Origin: Romanomermis culicivorax
Taxonomy: Eukaryota > Nematoda > Enoplea > Mermithida > Mermithidae
Assembly (NCBI GenBank): GCA_963922205.1
Contig: CAWUHX010000027.1
Location: forward strand, 682,001 to 746,000
Reading direction: 5' to 3'
Length of the DNA: 64,000 nucleotides
Notes under the pieces: model-generated
Seen by the model: the letters and a program-made list of their open reading frames with translations, nothing else
Told to the model about the DNA's origin: nothing
Databases searched by the model: none
Shown: positions 33,101 to 45,400 of the stretch, piece by piece
Position numbering within the stretch: the first letter of the stretch is position 1
Layout of the letters: each line of letters begins with the position of its first letter
Position numbers and translations under genes: made by a program

Positions 33101-33785
33101 TACCTTTGAGTGTTTCTTTCTTTGCTTCATCAACAATTCATTGAAATTCATCACTTGTTGTGAACACCAACATTGTGAGCTTCTGTGTTAATTACAAATT
33201 TGGCAGTGTTCGTATCCAGCCTCACCATGTGTATTGAAGCTATAGGTACAACAGGGTTGTTGAATATATTTATTGGAATCACAGGCAATAAGGCAGAGGC
33301 AGGTTTGGGTGAATACCTGACCTGAAAACAAATTGAGAGAAACATCCAGTTTTATACTAGTGGAGAGGGCACCAGAAAATTCCCCTTATGAAAAGATGTA
33401 GAGTTGCAGTGAATGAATCATGCATTTCATTTAGCACAGTGTTTTTGTGGATAAAGTTTTGTGTGCTCGTTTTCTCGAGTCATTTTGGGGAGATCTTTTA
33501 TGGTGTGTGCAAATCATTTTTTCCAGGTTAGCTCAAAAACTTTCTTTTCAAGATGTGATAAGAGAAGTTGAGAGCAAAATAATGCAACAGTGTTTCTCAA
33601 AGAGTTACAGTACTTTGAGTTGTTACAAGAGCAAAGCCAACTTTTATAGCCATCAGTACTCCTTTGCTTGACTAATGCATAGAAAACAACAAATCAATTT
33701 TCAAACCAAGCCAGCTAATGTTGCCCAGAAAAAGTTTTATTCATTTGAAAAAATCTCACTTGTCCGTCTGTGTGAAAAACTTTCA
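33101..33785. other. Non-coding stretch between retroelements
   Basis: No gene recognised. By position it could contain the LTR and leader of the minus-strand gag element. It remains CpG-poor, in contrast to the LINE that follows. Confidence 0.35.
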
Positions 33786-33790
33786 TAGAG

Positions 33791-34520
33791 AAGCTTCGGG
33801 ACATGGAATGTCCGCACACTATATCAAAGCAGATGATTGGCTCAACTCCTGAAAGAATTCGACAATTATTGACTTGATATCCTTGGGATTAGCAAGGTCA
33901 GGTGGACAGAAAAAGGCCCCATTATTAGCAATGGCAAGATGATATTGTACTCGTGCCAGGAAGTTTGGCACAAATGTGGTGTTGGATTCATTTTGAGCAA
34001 GGAGGCGGCGGGAGCCCTCATCCGTTGGAAGCCCATCGGGGATCGAATCATCACAGCCCGCTTCAGATATGGTCATGTCAAAGCAACTGTCGTTCAAGTC
34101 TATGCGCCGATGGATAGCTCGGAAGATACAGTGAAAAACGATTTCTATGACCAACTGCAAGATGTTTTTGATGACATTCCCAACCACAATCTCAAGATCC
34201 TCATTGGCGATCTCAATGCCGAAGTGGGTGGTGACCGATTGGGATACGAAGGGGTGATTGGAGCACATGCATCATCCACATGGCTCAGCGACAATGGCGA
34301 GTGGCTGGTGTTGTTCTGTGAACACAATGGGCTCTGCATCGGCAATAAGTACTTTCAGCATGAAAGGATCCACAAGAAGACATGGCGGTCACCGGACGGA
34401 TGCACGTTCAAGGAGATCGATTTCAAATGCATAAGTCAAAAGTTGAGGTCGTCTCTATGCGATGCAAGGGCCTATCTGAAAGGGGACGTTGGATTTGATC
34501 ACTATCTAGTCAGAGGAGAA
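33791..34520 (+). pseudogene. LINE apurinic-type endonuclease domain
   Basis: The domain opens with FGTWNVRTL near 33791, and continues in the 33939-34685 frame with a GVGFIL block, VQVYAPMDSS, LIGDLNAEVGGDRLGYEGVI, WRSPDG and a D-H pair near the end (VGFDHYLVR). These are the exonuclease-endonuclease-phosphatase motifs that nick the target for reverse transcription. TGA codons near 33829 and 33872 and a frame change near 33930 break the N-terminal part. Confidence 0.8.
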
Positions 34521-36410
34521 ATGAAGCTAAAGCTTCGAAACCAAAAAAACCCAAACCAAGGAGACCATTCCCAACTGAAGAACTCAAGGACCGGACCAAT
34601 GCCAACACCTTCACCTTGGAATTGCGAAAGCGATTTGCCCTCCTCGAAGAGACAGAGGAGATTGATGAAACATGGCAAGGCTTGAGAGATGCCACTGTGG
34701 AATGCATGCAAAACAGCATCGGAAGACACCGCAGAAAAAGGGGGAACAGTGGATCCAGGGAAGATCGTGGAAATTGATCGATGAAAGGAAAATCGCCAAG
34801 CTCAAATGAGACCAGGCCAAAACACCAGAATCCATCGAAGAAGAGAGCCAAAACTATGCCGAACTAGATTGGCTTGTAAAGAAAAGTTGTCGGAAAGACA
34901 AGAAAGAGTGGTTAGAGCGGAAAGGCGCCAAAGCCCAGGAAGCAGCTGACCGGAAAAATTCTAAGACCCTCTACCATATCCTTAATGAGCTCACCGGATC
35001 AAGACCCAATTCGAATGTCCCAATAAAGACAAGAATGGAAAGCTTTTGATCGCCCAAGAAGAGCAGAACATAAGATGGGCTGAGCACTTCCAAGAAACTC
35101 TCAACCAGCTAGAGCCCACCACAATCTACAATTTTGAAGTGGAAAACGCTCAAGAAGAACTGGTGGTCACCACCAACAAAATCACCATTCAGGAAGTGAA
35201 GATTGCGATCAAGAATCTTAAGAACAACAAAGCGGCCAGTCGGGACAAAATACCCGCAGAGCTACTGAAACACCATGATCAAACAATGGCTGAAGCACAG
35301 ACAACACTATTCAACAAGTGCTGGCGAAGAGGCACAGTTCCGGAGGATTGGCGAAAAGGGGCCATAGTCAAATTACTGAAGAAAGGCAACTCCTCTGAAT
35401 GCACCAACTGGAGAGGCATCACCCTCCTCTCTGTGCCCGGCAAGGAATTCTGCATCATTCTGCTTGGAAGACTGTGAAATGCCCTCGACCAACGTCTATG
35501 AGAAGAGCAAGCCATGTTCAGAAAGGGCCAATCATGCCCAAAATAAAGCTTCGCCTTGAGAAATATCATCAAACAGTGCATCAAATACCAGCAACAGCTC
35601 GCCATCAACTTTGTCAACTTCAAAAAGCCTTTGACAGCATCCACCGTGACTCCCTTTTGGCAAATTCTACGCCTGTACGGCCTCCCGAGCAGCTTCATTA
35701 ATATCTTCAAAAACCTGTATCACCAATCAAGCTGCTGTGTCAAGACCGGGAATGGACATACCGAATTTTTTGAAATCGCCACCAGTGTCAGGCAAGGCTG
35801 CATCCTTTCTCTGCTACTTTTCCTCGTCGCCCTTGATTTCGCCATGAGGCACACTGGCCCACGAATCGGGGCTGGCATCCATTGGTCAGACCACAAACGA
35901 CTTGGAGACCTTGACTTCGTGGACAACATCGCCCTACTCGAAGACACTGAGGAAAAGTTGCAGCGGGGAAGGTGGCCGCAGTATTTAGGAGGATGAACAA
36001 GATCTGGGCCTCACTGACCATCTCCCTGAGGATCAAATTCTGCCTACTCAACTCCATCGTGTTCCCAACCGCAATCTACGCCAGCGAGACATGGAAGGCG
36101 TCAGCCAGCATTAACAACAAGCTGGATCTCTTCCAACAACGTTGCCTCCACCCAATACTAAAGATCCGTTACACTGATCACATCACAAATGAAGAAGTCC
36201 TGAGACGGAGCGGCGCAGTCAAACTCCACAACATCGTCGCACGTCGAAGACTCCGACTGGCTAGCCACGTCCTCCAAACAGATACCAAGGATGGGGATGC
36301 ACTGGCAACCTCGAGGTGCCAAAAGGCCCCGCGGACATCCACGAAATACCTGGAGAAGGACGTTCATTCAAGACCTGAAGGCATCGAACATGGTGTGGGA
36401 TGATGCCGAA
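34521..36410 (+). pseudogene. LINE reverse transcriptase, degenerate
   Basis: Recognisable blocks are KNNKAASRDKIPAELLK, GTVPEDWRKGAIVKLLKKG, NWRGITLLSVPGK, the VRQGCILSLLLF motif, and at the catalytic site LGDLDFVDNIALLEDTEE, where the usual (Y/F)xDD reads FVDN. The C-terminal part keeps SETWKASASINNKLDLFQQR. The changed active-site Asp and several stops (for example near 35477 and 35500) make it inactive. Confidence 0.82.
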
Positions 36411-36504
36411 ACCCTGGCGCAAGACTGAAACCGATGACGATCATTTGCTGCCCGATATGCTACACAGCATGGGAGGATCTAAGTCTAAGTAAGTAAGTAA
36501 GTAA

Positions 36505-36952
36505 CTGTGTGGTAAAGTATGACGAACCAAAATGATTCACATGATAAAAATCATAAAGCAGTGGCTCTGGAACCCTAGAAAAGCTTTTGAGCTCTCTATA
36601 AAACCTTATCCCGGACAATGACGTATAGAGATAAGCATAGCTAAGAAGAAAATATTTTACGTAGCCCATAAGTCTATAAAGAAAAGCTGGTGACATCAAG
36701 GTGACTGTCAGCTGAAAGAAAAAATGATGTGAGCATTTTTTATAGTTTCCAAACATTTCACAAAGTTTTTATGCATGCATTTTAATGAAATTTTATTTCT
36801 AAAAAAGATTACAAAGTGAGATAAGAAAAGACCAGAAAAAAAGTTTTTTAAAAATATGACTCATTGGAAAATGATAAACATTTGTCATTTATTGGGATTG
36901 ATAATCAAGTTCAATTCTTCTTAGCCAGGCTACAGTAATCCTTTTAAGAAGA
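36505..36952. other. Unassigned stretch before the PolB fragment
   Basis: CpG-poor, AT-rich sequence with no recognised gene. Presumably Maverick upstream sequence of the PolB transcription unit. Confidence 0.35.
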
Positions 36953-36962
36953 TATAAAAGCT
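36953..36962 (+). promoter_or_regulatory. TATA-like box before PolB fragment
   Basis: TATAAAAGCT, one base different from the shared Maverick box TATAAAAGTT, about 100 nt before the presumed ATG at 37061. Confidence 0.45.
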
Positions 36963-37060
36963 GAGAAATTCAAGAATACCTAATATTTTTCGATTTGAAA
37001 AGCAACTAAATAGTTGGTTTTTATCGAAGCTCTTTCATGTTATCAATTTCATCACTAAAA

Positions 37061-38848
37061 ATGGAGATTGTTACTAGATATAAGTGTGAATTGTGTGAAA
37101 AACATTTTTTGTGAAAGAATGGCCTTCAAAAGCATATTCGTGCGATTCATGATGGTCAAAGGTTCAGGTGCCCACAATGTTCTGTGGTATTCACACAGAA
37201 AAGTAATCTCGTGAGGCATGTGAATTCGAGACATCAAGCTCAGAATTGTCTTTATTGTGATAACTGCATTGTGAACCAGCTGGGCATGCTTTTAAAACAA
37301 CATATCGACTCATGCATTGTGATCAAATCAAATGAAGCTGCTACTAAACCTGCAAAGATGGATAAAGAGGTCTCCCCTCCTGAAAGCCTCATCAAGAATT
37401 ATCATGATATACCAGAGGACCTTAGTGAATACCCAGATGAACTATGAAAAGAGATAGCAAGCTATTGGCATCTGATCAAAACTAGGAAATCATTAACCAA
37501 ATAGCTGGACCACTGATACAACTATAGATGGGCCTTAATCGATGGAAACTTTATTGCCATGGTTCAAGATATTTACCTAACAGAACAGCAATGCTTTCGA
37601 GTTAACGGAGCCATTGGGTGCCCCTTGAAGAACTGAGAAACAGGTGAGGTAAAATACTGGTATGCCTGCCATAATAATTTCATTTTATTTGATCAACTTG
37701 CTCTTATCAAAAATGATGATGAGGTATTAAAAGTCTCAAAGGACCTTATGGAAATGGATCTGACAGAAAAACTAACATGATCAAACACCAAGTGGCACTT
37801 GGCAGCTATCACAAATGTTGAATTCTATGTAATTCCACAGGTTTATTTTGTCACAGGATGCAAAGGCATTCAACTACCATTGTAGACAGCTCATCAGTGA
37901 CACAACCTCTTAGGAATGACGGAGGGTGGGCAGCACAATAAATTTGATGACAAACTGTGTCTATTTGGATGTTTAGCTCAATGTGTCAAAGGAGACTTTG
38001 AGGACAAAGACTTTTTGTAGAAATGTTTCATCAAATATTGTGCAAAAAAAGGACAGTCATTGACTGCGGATGAATTTGAGGGAGTTACTTTTGAGGAGAT
38101 GGACATTGTTGAAGATTTATTTGATGTTGATATATACAAATATTTTATACAAATGAAAACCGGGATACATCATGTTGGCAAAATGTCTTATGGAAGCATA
38201 AATATTTGATGAATTTGGAATATCATTATATGGTGATAGAGTACATTTTGCTTATATCATTAGTTTGGAACAGTATACAAAAATATATGGATGTCTAAAT
38301 TGCAGGTGGTTTTTCAAGAAAGCTGAATATTTGAATGATCATTTTACTAATCACTGCAAAAGTGGCAAAACAAGGCATAAAGTCCCTGGAGGCATCTATC
38401 AAGTGAAAAAATCAATATTTGAACAACTACATGACCTGGATATCCATATTCCAGCTGAAGAAAGATGCTGTGAAATTATTGCTGTGTACGATTTTGAGTC
38501 CTTGTTAATTCAAAAGCAACAACAATCCTCAGAGAAGTTAATATTTGTTGCTGAACATGTACCTGTCTCTTGCTGTAGCAAAAAATTTACCAGAGTTTAG
38601 TCCAGTTTGCATAATCGATGAAGATCCTGATATGCTTGAACAAAGAAATTTCCCGCCTGTTATCAAGCATGCACAGGTGAGCATCAAGGACATTGGAGAA
38701 CATATGCAAAAATACGCTCAGGATACTGATCAACTGAGGAACCCTCGACAAAGTTTGATAAGTAGTTACTTTGGAAAAAATATTCTGATGACAACACCTA
38801 TGACAAAATTCCTGGTGGACAGAGGCCTAATGTTAGAGAAAATTCCAA
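37061..38848 (+). pseudogene. Maverick protein-primed DNA polymerase B, N-terminal part with zinc fingers
   Basis: The start carries C2H2 finger motifs: YKCELCEKHF, then HIRAIH, and FRCPQCSVVFTQKSNLVRHV with its second His at HVNSRH; a further CLYCDNC follows. Next come N-terminal PolB-family blocks (YNYRWALIDGNF, FRVNGAIGC) and a 3'-5' exonuclease motif VYDFES. The last part reads GKNILMTTPMTKFLVDRG. The polymerase palm domain (motifs A and C) is absent. Many stops (37109, 37445, and others at about 37500-38260) and frame changes break it. A foldback element begins right where the reading ends. Confidence 0.75.
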
Positions 38849-40110
38849 GTTCCAAGTTCCCAAGGACTTGGAATTCCAAGTCTTCAAGTTTCTGTTTGTA
38901 TGCTCGATTGAAAATTTCTAGTCATTTTCTTTTTCCGACTTGGAAAATGACTAAAAATTTTCCAAGTCTCCAAGTCTTTTTTTCCAAGTTTCCAAGTATC
39001 GGTTCGTATGCTCTTTCCAAGGACTTGGAATTTCCAATTCCAATTTCCAAGTTCAATTTTGCATAAGGCAATTTTTAGTGCACCAAATATTGAAATTTTT
39101 AAGGCGTGTAGGTAACAGGTTATTTCATTTCCTGTTTATTCGGTCTTAGAATGAGTTGTAGTTATTAATTATATCAAAATCAATCGACCTCGGTTTTTGG
39201 CAAAATGTCTTGTCAAAAATTTTCCAAAGCAAATGACAAAATGTACAAAAAAATTGTGTTTTTCAAAGCGATAGTGGAACGAAGAGACATTATGTTTAGA
39301 GATTTTTCTGGGAAACTATTTTGTAGAGAAGTCCCAAGCAATGTTAAATGTTTACCATGAGCATCACTAATGACCTAATAAAATGAACTCGACATCAAAC
39401 ATTGCAGTCCAATCAAGATTCTTTGATCGATAGACAAATCAACATTTCGTTTACCACATAGGTCCAAATGAGGCGAAATCCTATCAATCAGTAAATGAGT
39501 GCGAACTGGACTTAATCAATACCATTCCTTCAGTGGTTGGGGGGTCAAGTAAAAATTAATTCGAGATGAATGCCTTGTTTGTTGCTGAAGCGCTTCATCA
39601 AACATGTAGTCCATGATGATAATAAAACAAATACACAAAGTGTCAAAGATGCAACTGGCACACTTGGAAACAAATTTCCAACTGAAATTTGACCGGGAGA
39701 AAGTTTCAATATTTTCCAAGTAAATTTTTCAAGTCTTGGAATCCCAGTCGAAAATTTTCAGATCATACGAACTGACACTTGGAAATATGCAGTTTCACTT
39801 GCAGTTTGTTATTATTGCATTATTAAATGACTATTATTAAATTATTATTAAATTATTATCGTTATTATTAAATATTGCAGTTTGGGTAGAATCACTTGGA
39901 AATTCCAAGTCTTGGAACTTGGAAATTTTTTGAGCATACAAACTGAAACTTGGAAAATTGCCGATTTTCCAAGACTTGGCACTTGGAACTTGGAAATCGG
40001 AAGACTTGGAAAGTAAAAAAAACATACGAACCGAAATTCGGAAAAATCACTGATTTTCCAAGACTTGGGACTTGGAACTTGGATTTCAAAGTACGAACAA
40101 ATCGGCCCCT
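38842..40110. mobile_element. Foldback element rich in CCAAGT/ACTTGG words
   Basis: Both ends are built from repeated TTCCAAGTTCCAAG and CAAGACTTGGAACTTGG words, with matching sub-blocks such as TTTGTATGCTC and GAGCATACAAA in inverse orientation (38842-39060 versus 39890-40100). The 830-bp centre has no gene. The outer right end is CAAAGTACGAACAAATCGGCCCC. It interrupts the PolB remnant. Confidence 0.55.
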
Positions 40111-40263
40111 AGAGTGGTGAAAATATTGGGTTTAGGATGCAAGGAGACAAAATATGAACTTACGTGCAGCAAAAACAAGGTCTCCCTTACCTAAATGTGA
40201 AAAGGAAGGTGGTAGAGGATGGTATTACTACTGTACCATTAGACATATAATAAATCAGCTAAA

Positions 40264-40462
40264 TATGGTATGTGGGTAAGGTGCTAAGTGCATGGTGAGG
40301 AGCCAGTAACGGCCTAGCATCAGACAAATGTGTGTTTTGTGATGTTCTGGGCATTAGGTGCATGGTGAGGAGCCAATGACAGTCTAGTGTCAGGCAAGTA
40401 TGTGTGAGGCAGGGTGCTTGGTGTATGGTGAGGAGCCAATGACGGCCTAGCATCAGGCATGT
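40264..40462. repeat. Minisatellite, about 63-70 bp unit, three copies
   Basis: The core GTGCATGGTGAGGAGCCA followed by (A/G)TGACGGCCTAGCATCAGGCA-like sequence occurs with starts at 40288, 40358 and 40421, so the spacing is 70 and then 63 bp. Confidence 0.75.
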
Positions 40463-42412
40463 ATACGTATGTATAATGAAAGATATTTGACATTATTCGA
40501 AACCTTTCCCATGTGGGTACTTTCTATGAAAGTATTGGCGCCACATATGTACTGGCCTCCCCAGCGCTGGGACTGGGACTCGTCGTATGATCAGTGCATC
40601 GGTGCGTATGAATACACAATCTGTGTTGTTAAAATTTTCAGACCCCTGCTCTAAATTTCGGCTTTTGTCCTAAATGAGTCATGTTGGGTATCAACTGATA
40701 GATCTCATTGAGCTGATTCCGAAAAGCACCATATATGTCACATTATCGAGTTTTCAGGGAGATGTGGGCGGGCCAAGTTTCGGGAACTTTTTCTTTCAAT
40801 CCCAGGTGATCTCATGCTTCTTTCCAGCTGGAAAAAATACACTGGCATCATGCTGGTCTGTTCATTTCCAGCCAGATAGCTGGAAAATGAGAAAGTTATG
40901 TCACACTTCCAGCTACATTTACTATGGGAACAAATTGTGCTGTGTAAATTCCTATATCAAGAAGTGCATACCAAGTGTGATTCATTGTTATGATGCCCTG
41001 GAAAAAGCTTTTGTATAGGTCAGATGCTAGTTTGGGAGCTTGAAAAAGCATGACGTCATCAGATGATGGAAAAATTGATTAAAAAACTACTGCCTCATCT
41101 TGTACTATAAATGAAAAAAATAATTTTCTGGTAGATAAAATAACGATTTTGGGGGCTGATCCCAACAATGGTCGGACGGATGCCTGGGGATTTTGGGCTG
41201 CCTAAAGTTTGTGCAGGGAGATGCATATTAAGCTATGATCTATTGGCCAGGGGTAGGCAGATCACTGGTCTGTTATGGAAAGCTGGCTATGCTTTGTACA
41301 GAGGGAGCTGCAGGTGAAAATTTTTTCCAAGTTTTCCAACTATGTTTAACATGGGCTGCGCCTCTATTTTACCCCTGAGGGGGTCTCTATACTACTAACC
41401 CCCGTACATGTGAAAATCGAGTTTTCGAAAATTTTGTAGATTGTACATGCACAGCAAAGAAATTCTGCTGGAGGTCAGCCACTACAGGGGGTGGGAAAGA
41501 AAATTTTTTTAGCTCGTGATAACGAATAGAGTCATCTAACAACCAATTTCTTCGACTTATATTAGTCAAATATGTGAAACTATTTGCTTAGACAGTATTT
41601 TTTAAAGTTTTAATGTTACTTCTTTGGAATCAATTCGTTTAGAAAAATTGAAGAAAAATGACTACAACATTATTTTCATTTTTATGATGACTTTTTCTTC
41701 TCTCTTGCTCATTTTCCTTTGTAAACTTCTCAATCATTGCTGGGGAGTGTCAAATCTGCTGGGAGTCAGCAAGAATCAGCTGGGTATCAAACCCCCAACG
41801 CCCCCTCGACGTGCATGTATGGTTATGATTCTCGACCGACGATTTCTGGTTTGAAATTGCGGCGAACTGTGCTTACCATTGCGGTTTTCCGGTTCCGCAT
41901 TCTTCCGGAACCGGACAAAAGTATGCCGTTATGAAAGGCGCAACTGACCCACAATTGTGGGCTGCAAAATTTGAGGCGGCAGAAAAAAACCGGCCAACTA
42001 TGCTTACGGCTCCACATTCCATCAATCACGCATGACGTTGGAATCTGGGAGCGTAACATTCAAGAATTTACCTAGTTGATAGTAAAAATTTTCTGCGAAC
42101 GATTTTAAGGATAGGACCAATTTTTGCCACTCTTCAATTTATAGGCATTCTGTCGAAACAAAACTATATTTACACTAAAGTTTGTCATGAGGCACAGAGA
42201 GTACCTTGTGCTCTCTAACTGTTTTTTTCGCTTGCACATCCGCTTGACGAATCACGAATAAAATTTGTTTCTCCAATTTTCGACCAATTTTACGACACTT
42301 TTATCGATAATAGACTAACTGATAAGAAAATTTGAGCCTTTTGCTTTGTATTTCGTCATCAATGTTTAAAATTTAGCGAGAAAAATTTATTTTATACTGG
42401 GTCTGATTCGAA
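40463..42412. other. Non-coding stretch upstream of the second host gene
   Basis: No gene recognised. Segment 41440-41625 resembles 50228-50386 (shared ATACATGCACA, GAAATTCTG and GCCAAATATGTGAAA-type words), a dispersed repeat pair. CpG becomes more frequent again from about 41.8 kb, marking the right edge of the CpG-poor block. TATA-like TTTATACTGG lies about 20 nt before the gene start. Confidence 0.45.
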
Positions 42413-45400
42413 ATGAAAATTCGCGTTTTCGCACTGTTGTTATTCATTTTTTGTCGTAGAATTTCGGGGGAGCAATGTTACGAGGGTGCCCAGACCAGGC
42501 AAGGCAGTTTTTGGTACGTTTGCCGCCAAGGCCGCGAAGTTCCCATATCTTGCGTTGCTCCCGATGGAAGGACTCAATTTGGTAAAGATTTTACAGTCTG
42601 CGGTATACTATTCATTTGATGGGATAATCAAGTGCAATAGAAAATCCTAATCATCATTTTGATGGATAATGCGTCTTCTATATACTGAGCTTTTCCGAAG
42701 GGCAGGTAGCACCAAAATGGCTCATTTATGCACATTAGTCAATATCCCCTCTGACTAACAAATATAATGGTTCTGTGAGCCTCGGAAAGCAAATAATCCA
42801 CATAAGTCGTTGAGTAGAAAATAAACCTGCATCGTAGGCCGAAATATTTTATTCTCAATTCGTTCGTCTAACTGCTACAGTAAACTCGAGAAAAATGGTG
42901 TACGTATACGCAGGTTGTTTAATTATATTTGTACGAACATCTGTCAGCGCGCCAGGCTTATTTGGAATTTTTGAGTCAACACTTCTACAGTAAACCTATG
43001 TGTTAACCTGAAATTTCAAGTGTATACAAAATTATTGTATCAATTTTACGATATAACTGTGAAACTAAAAATGGACTATTTCCTGCATCTTGCGCACGTC
43101 AGATGTGAAATTCATGTCGAAATCCTATTCTTTAATGCATTTGATTTATGAAAATCCACATTACTCAATAGTCAACTGTTTAAGTATTTATAGTTTGTTT
43201 TTTATAAAATGCTTCTAAATTGGAAAGGAACAAAAATCGACTATGTCGTCAAAATTGAGTACACAATGCTTTCACAGTAGTTCAAAAAATTGTTGAAGGT
43301 TGATTGAATAAGCTCACAAATTTTCAGTCTCACGTGACGAATGGTTTAGCAGAAAATTGTGAAAATCTAAAATAGTACTTGCTTTCCACTTTGTAACGAC
43401 AGTTTCTGACTTATACTTTTACTTGCTCCTGAACCAATCTGCGATGATCCACGAGGATGGTGGTAACAACAAAACGATTATGATAAAACGACAAAATAAT
43501 TAAATAAATGATAAGTCGATGATATAAAAATATGGTTTTTAACTTCACGACAGGTCCCGCATAAAACGCTTTCACCAATTTTACATAAATCTTAATCAAA
43601 TCTCTCTTTTTCGGGTTTTCCTGTCTTTTATACCGATTCTTTGATTCACGCCCTTGCATCGTGGGAGGTCCGCTTCCGTCAGCTCGCCTAACCAATCGCT
43701 GCTTCGCTTACCTGTTTCCACCTACTGTATGCTTCTTTAGCCACGCCTCTTGCTTTAATTTACTCTCAATTTCCACGCTTACATGCCTTTAATCTACAGT
43801 ATGCTTTGCCACCTATGTTTTTTAGTTTTTCATGTGTTTTTCGGTTTTCCATGCATTCCTCCTAAATCTTCTGTCTGGGTCGGGATTTCTGTACTTTCTA
43901 CATGGGCAGTTGTGTTTACGCGTCTGGGGGGAATTATTGTACTTATGGAATGTATATTCTCATGTGCATTACGAGGACCAGGTGCCAATGTGCAAATAAT
44001 TATGTCCGTCTTTAATTGGGTCAATGGGGTGTGGGATGATCAAAACAAAGTGCTTCACATAAATTTATACGAATGTTTGGGTGTGAATTCCAGACACCCT
44101 TGAGACGATAGATTAATAAATGAAATTATATCTAATAAATGAATATTACATACTGTACAATCTGTATTTACATTAATGCTTCAGCATGTACGTTACATTT
44201 CCCTCTTTCCGAAGTTGAACGTCCTCGTTCAAGGGGGTCGAGGGAGAGAGGGCTGTGGGGTCCAAGACTTGGAGGAATAGGGGGAATAAGGGATTTTGTC
44301 TGAACGATTGACCCGCCAGTTTTACATGAAGGGGAAGTGCTTTGACTGATAACATCAGTTTTGTCAAGTTACTCAACTTTTTTCTTGATTCTTTGTTTTG
44401 CTTTTGGTGGTTTTCGAAAAAGGGGTCTGTATGTTTATAATTACTTGTACCAATGCTGTGGGAGACAAGTGGCCTGTGACTCACATGCGTTTTTGATTCA
44501 GTGTAAAGGGGCTGATATTTGGATAAGAAATTGATTAACTCAGCTTTTTCCGTTTCATTCTGGTCACTCTTGGTCAAATCTATTTTGCCTTTTACCCATG
44601 TGAGTGTATGAAGACGTTTCTGTTTGTTTTGGGTGGGAAAATGAGATTGGGCGGTTGAATTTTTTGCTGGGAGGGGACAAGAAACAGGGGCGATGCATGT
44701 ATCAGGATGGGGGATTTGGGGCTTGCTGACGTCGTTTGAGCTAGAACTGCAGATACCACTACTTTTACTCTGGAAAGTGCCAGCTGCAAAAGGAATTTTA
44801 CGATTTTTTTGTGCTTTGGGGGTAGGAAGAGAAGTTTTTCGCCTGGGGAATGTGGTGGGGTCTGTCGCTGGGAGGGGACAAGAAACAGGGTCGATGCATG
44901 TATCAGGATGGGGGATTGGGGGCTTGCTGACGTCGTTTGAGACAGAACTGCAGATACCACTATTTTTACTTTGGAAAATGCTATCTGCAAAATGAATTTC
45001 ACGATTTTTTCGTGCTTTGGGGGTAGGAAGAGAAATTTTTCGCCTGGAGAATGTGTTGGGGTCTGCAGGGGGGCCCTGCAATTGTGCAAACATTGGGCAT
45101 TCCTTTTTGTATGCTGGTTCAGATTTGGACGTCTCACTGGTTCCAGGCTGTTTATGTTTCTGTGCAATTTTATTGTTTTCTGGCTGGGTGGTTTTGATTT
45201 CAACATGTCACTGCTTTTTGGTGATGCAATTTTCGAAGTGCTGCCTGTATCAGGAAGGGGTATGTCAAGGACGTACTGGGGGTCAGACTGCTTATGACTG
45301 CTGGGCAGAACTGTATTTAAAGCATGTTGAGGTCGATGCTGGACAGTGGGCAATGTGGAGTATATGGCTGGGACATCAATGTTCATTTGTGGTGGGGGTA

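Larger units (their letters stand above)
33786..36504 (+). mobile_element. Non-LTR retrotransposon (LINE)
   Basis: An endonuclease plus reverse transcriptase reading on the plus strand ends in a (TAAG)n tail at 36481-36504, typical of non-LTR elements. The segment is much richer in CpG than its surroundings, which suggests a later insertion. The 5' end seems truncated close to the endonuclease start. The clade was not determined. Confidence 0.82.
13945..38848 (+). mobile_element. Decayed Maverick/Polinton, split by later insertions
   Basis: The coding segments 13945-14187 (integrase C-terminus), 16442-21497 (ATPase to TBP-like gene) and 37061-38848 (PolB fragment) fit one Maverick/Polinton virus-like transposon, all on the plus strand. 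The gap is filled by an LTR retroelement, a second gag-bearing fragment and a LINE. The terminal inverted repeats and 6-bp target duplication expected of the family were not found. Membership of the 37-kb PolB piece in the same copy is inferred from strand, composition and a TATAAAAGCT box before it. Every gene has in-frame stops or frameshifts, so this copy is dead. Confidence 0.75.

Noticed and set aside
33819-34268. Minus-strand frame of 149 codons
   Set aside because: It is antisense to the LINE endonuclease, which has clear motifs on the plus strand.
40264-40462. Possible CRISPR-like array of repeats and spacers
   Set aside because: Only three units with unequal spacing (70 and 63 bp) and similar sequence between them; this is a minisatellite in a eukaryotic genome.
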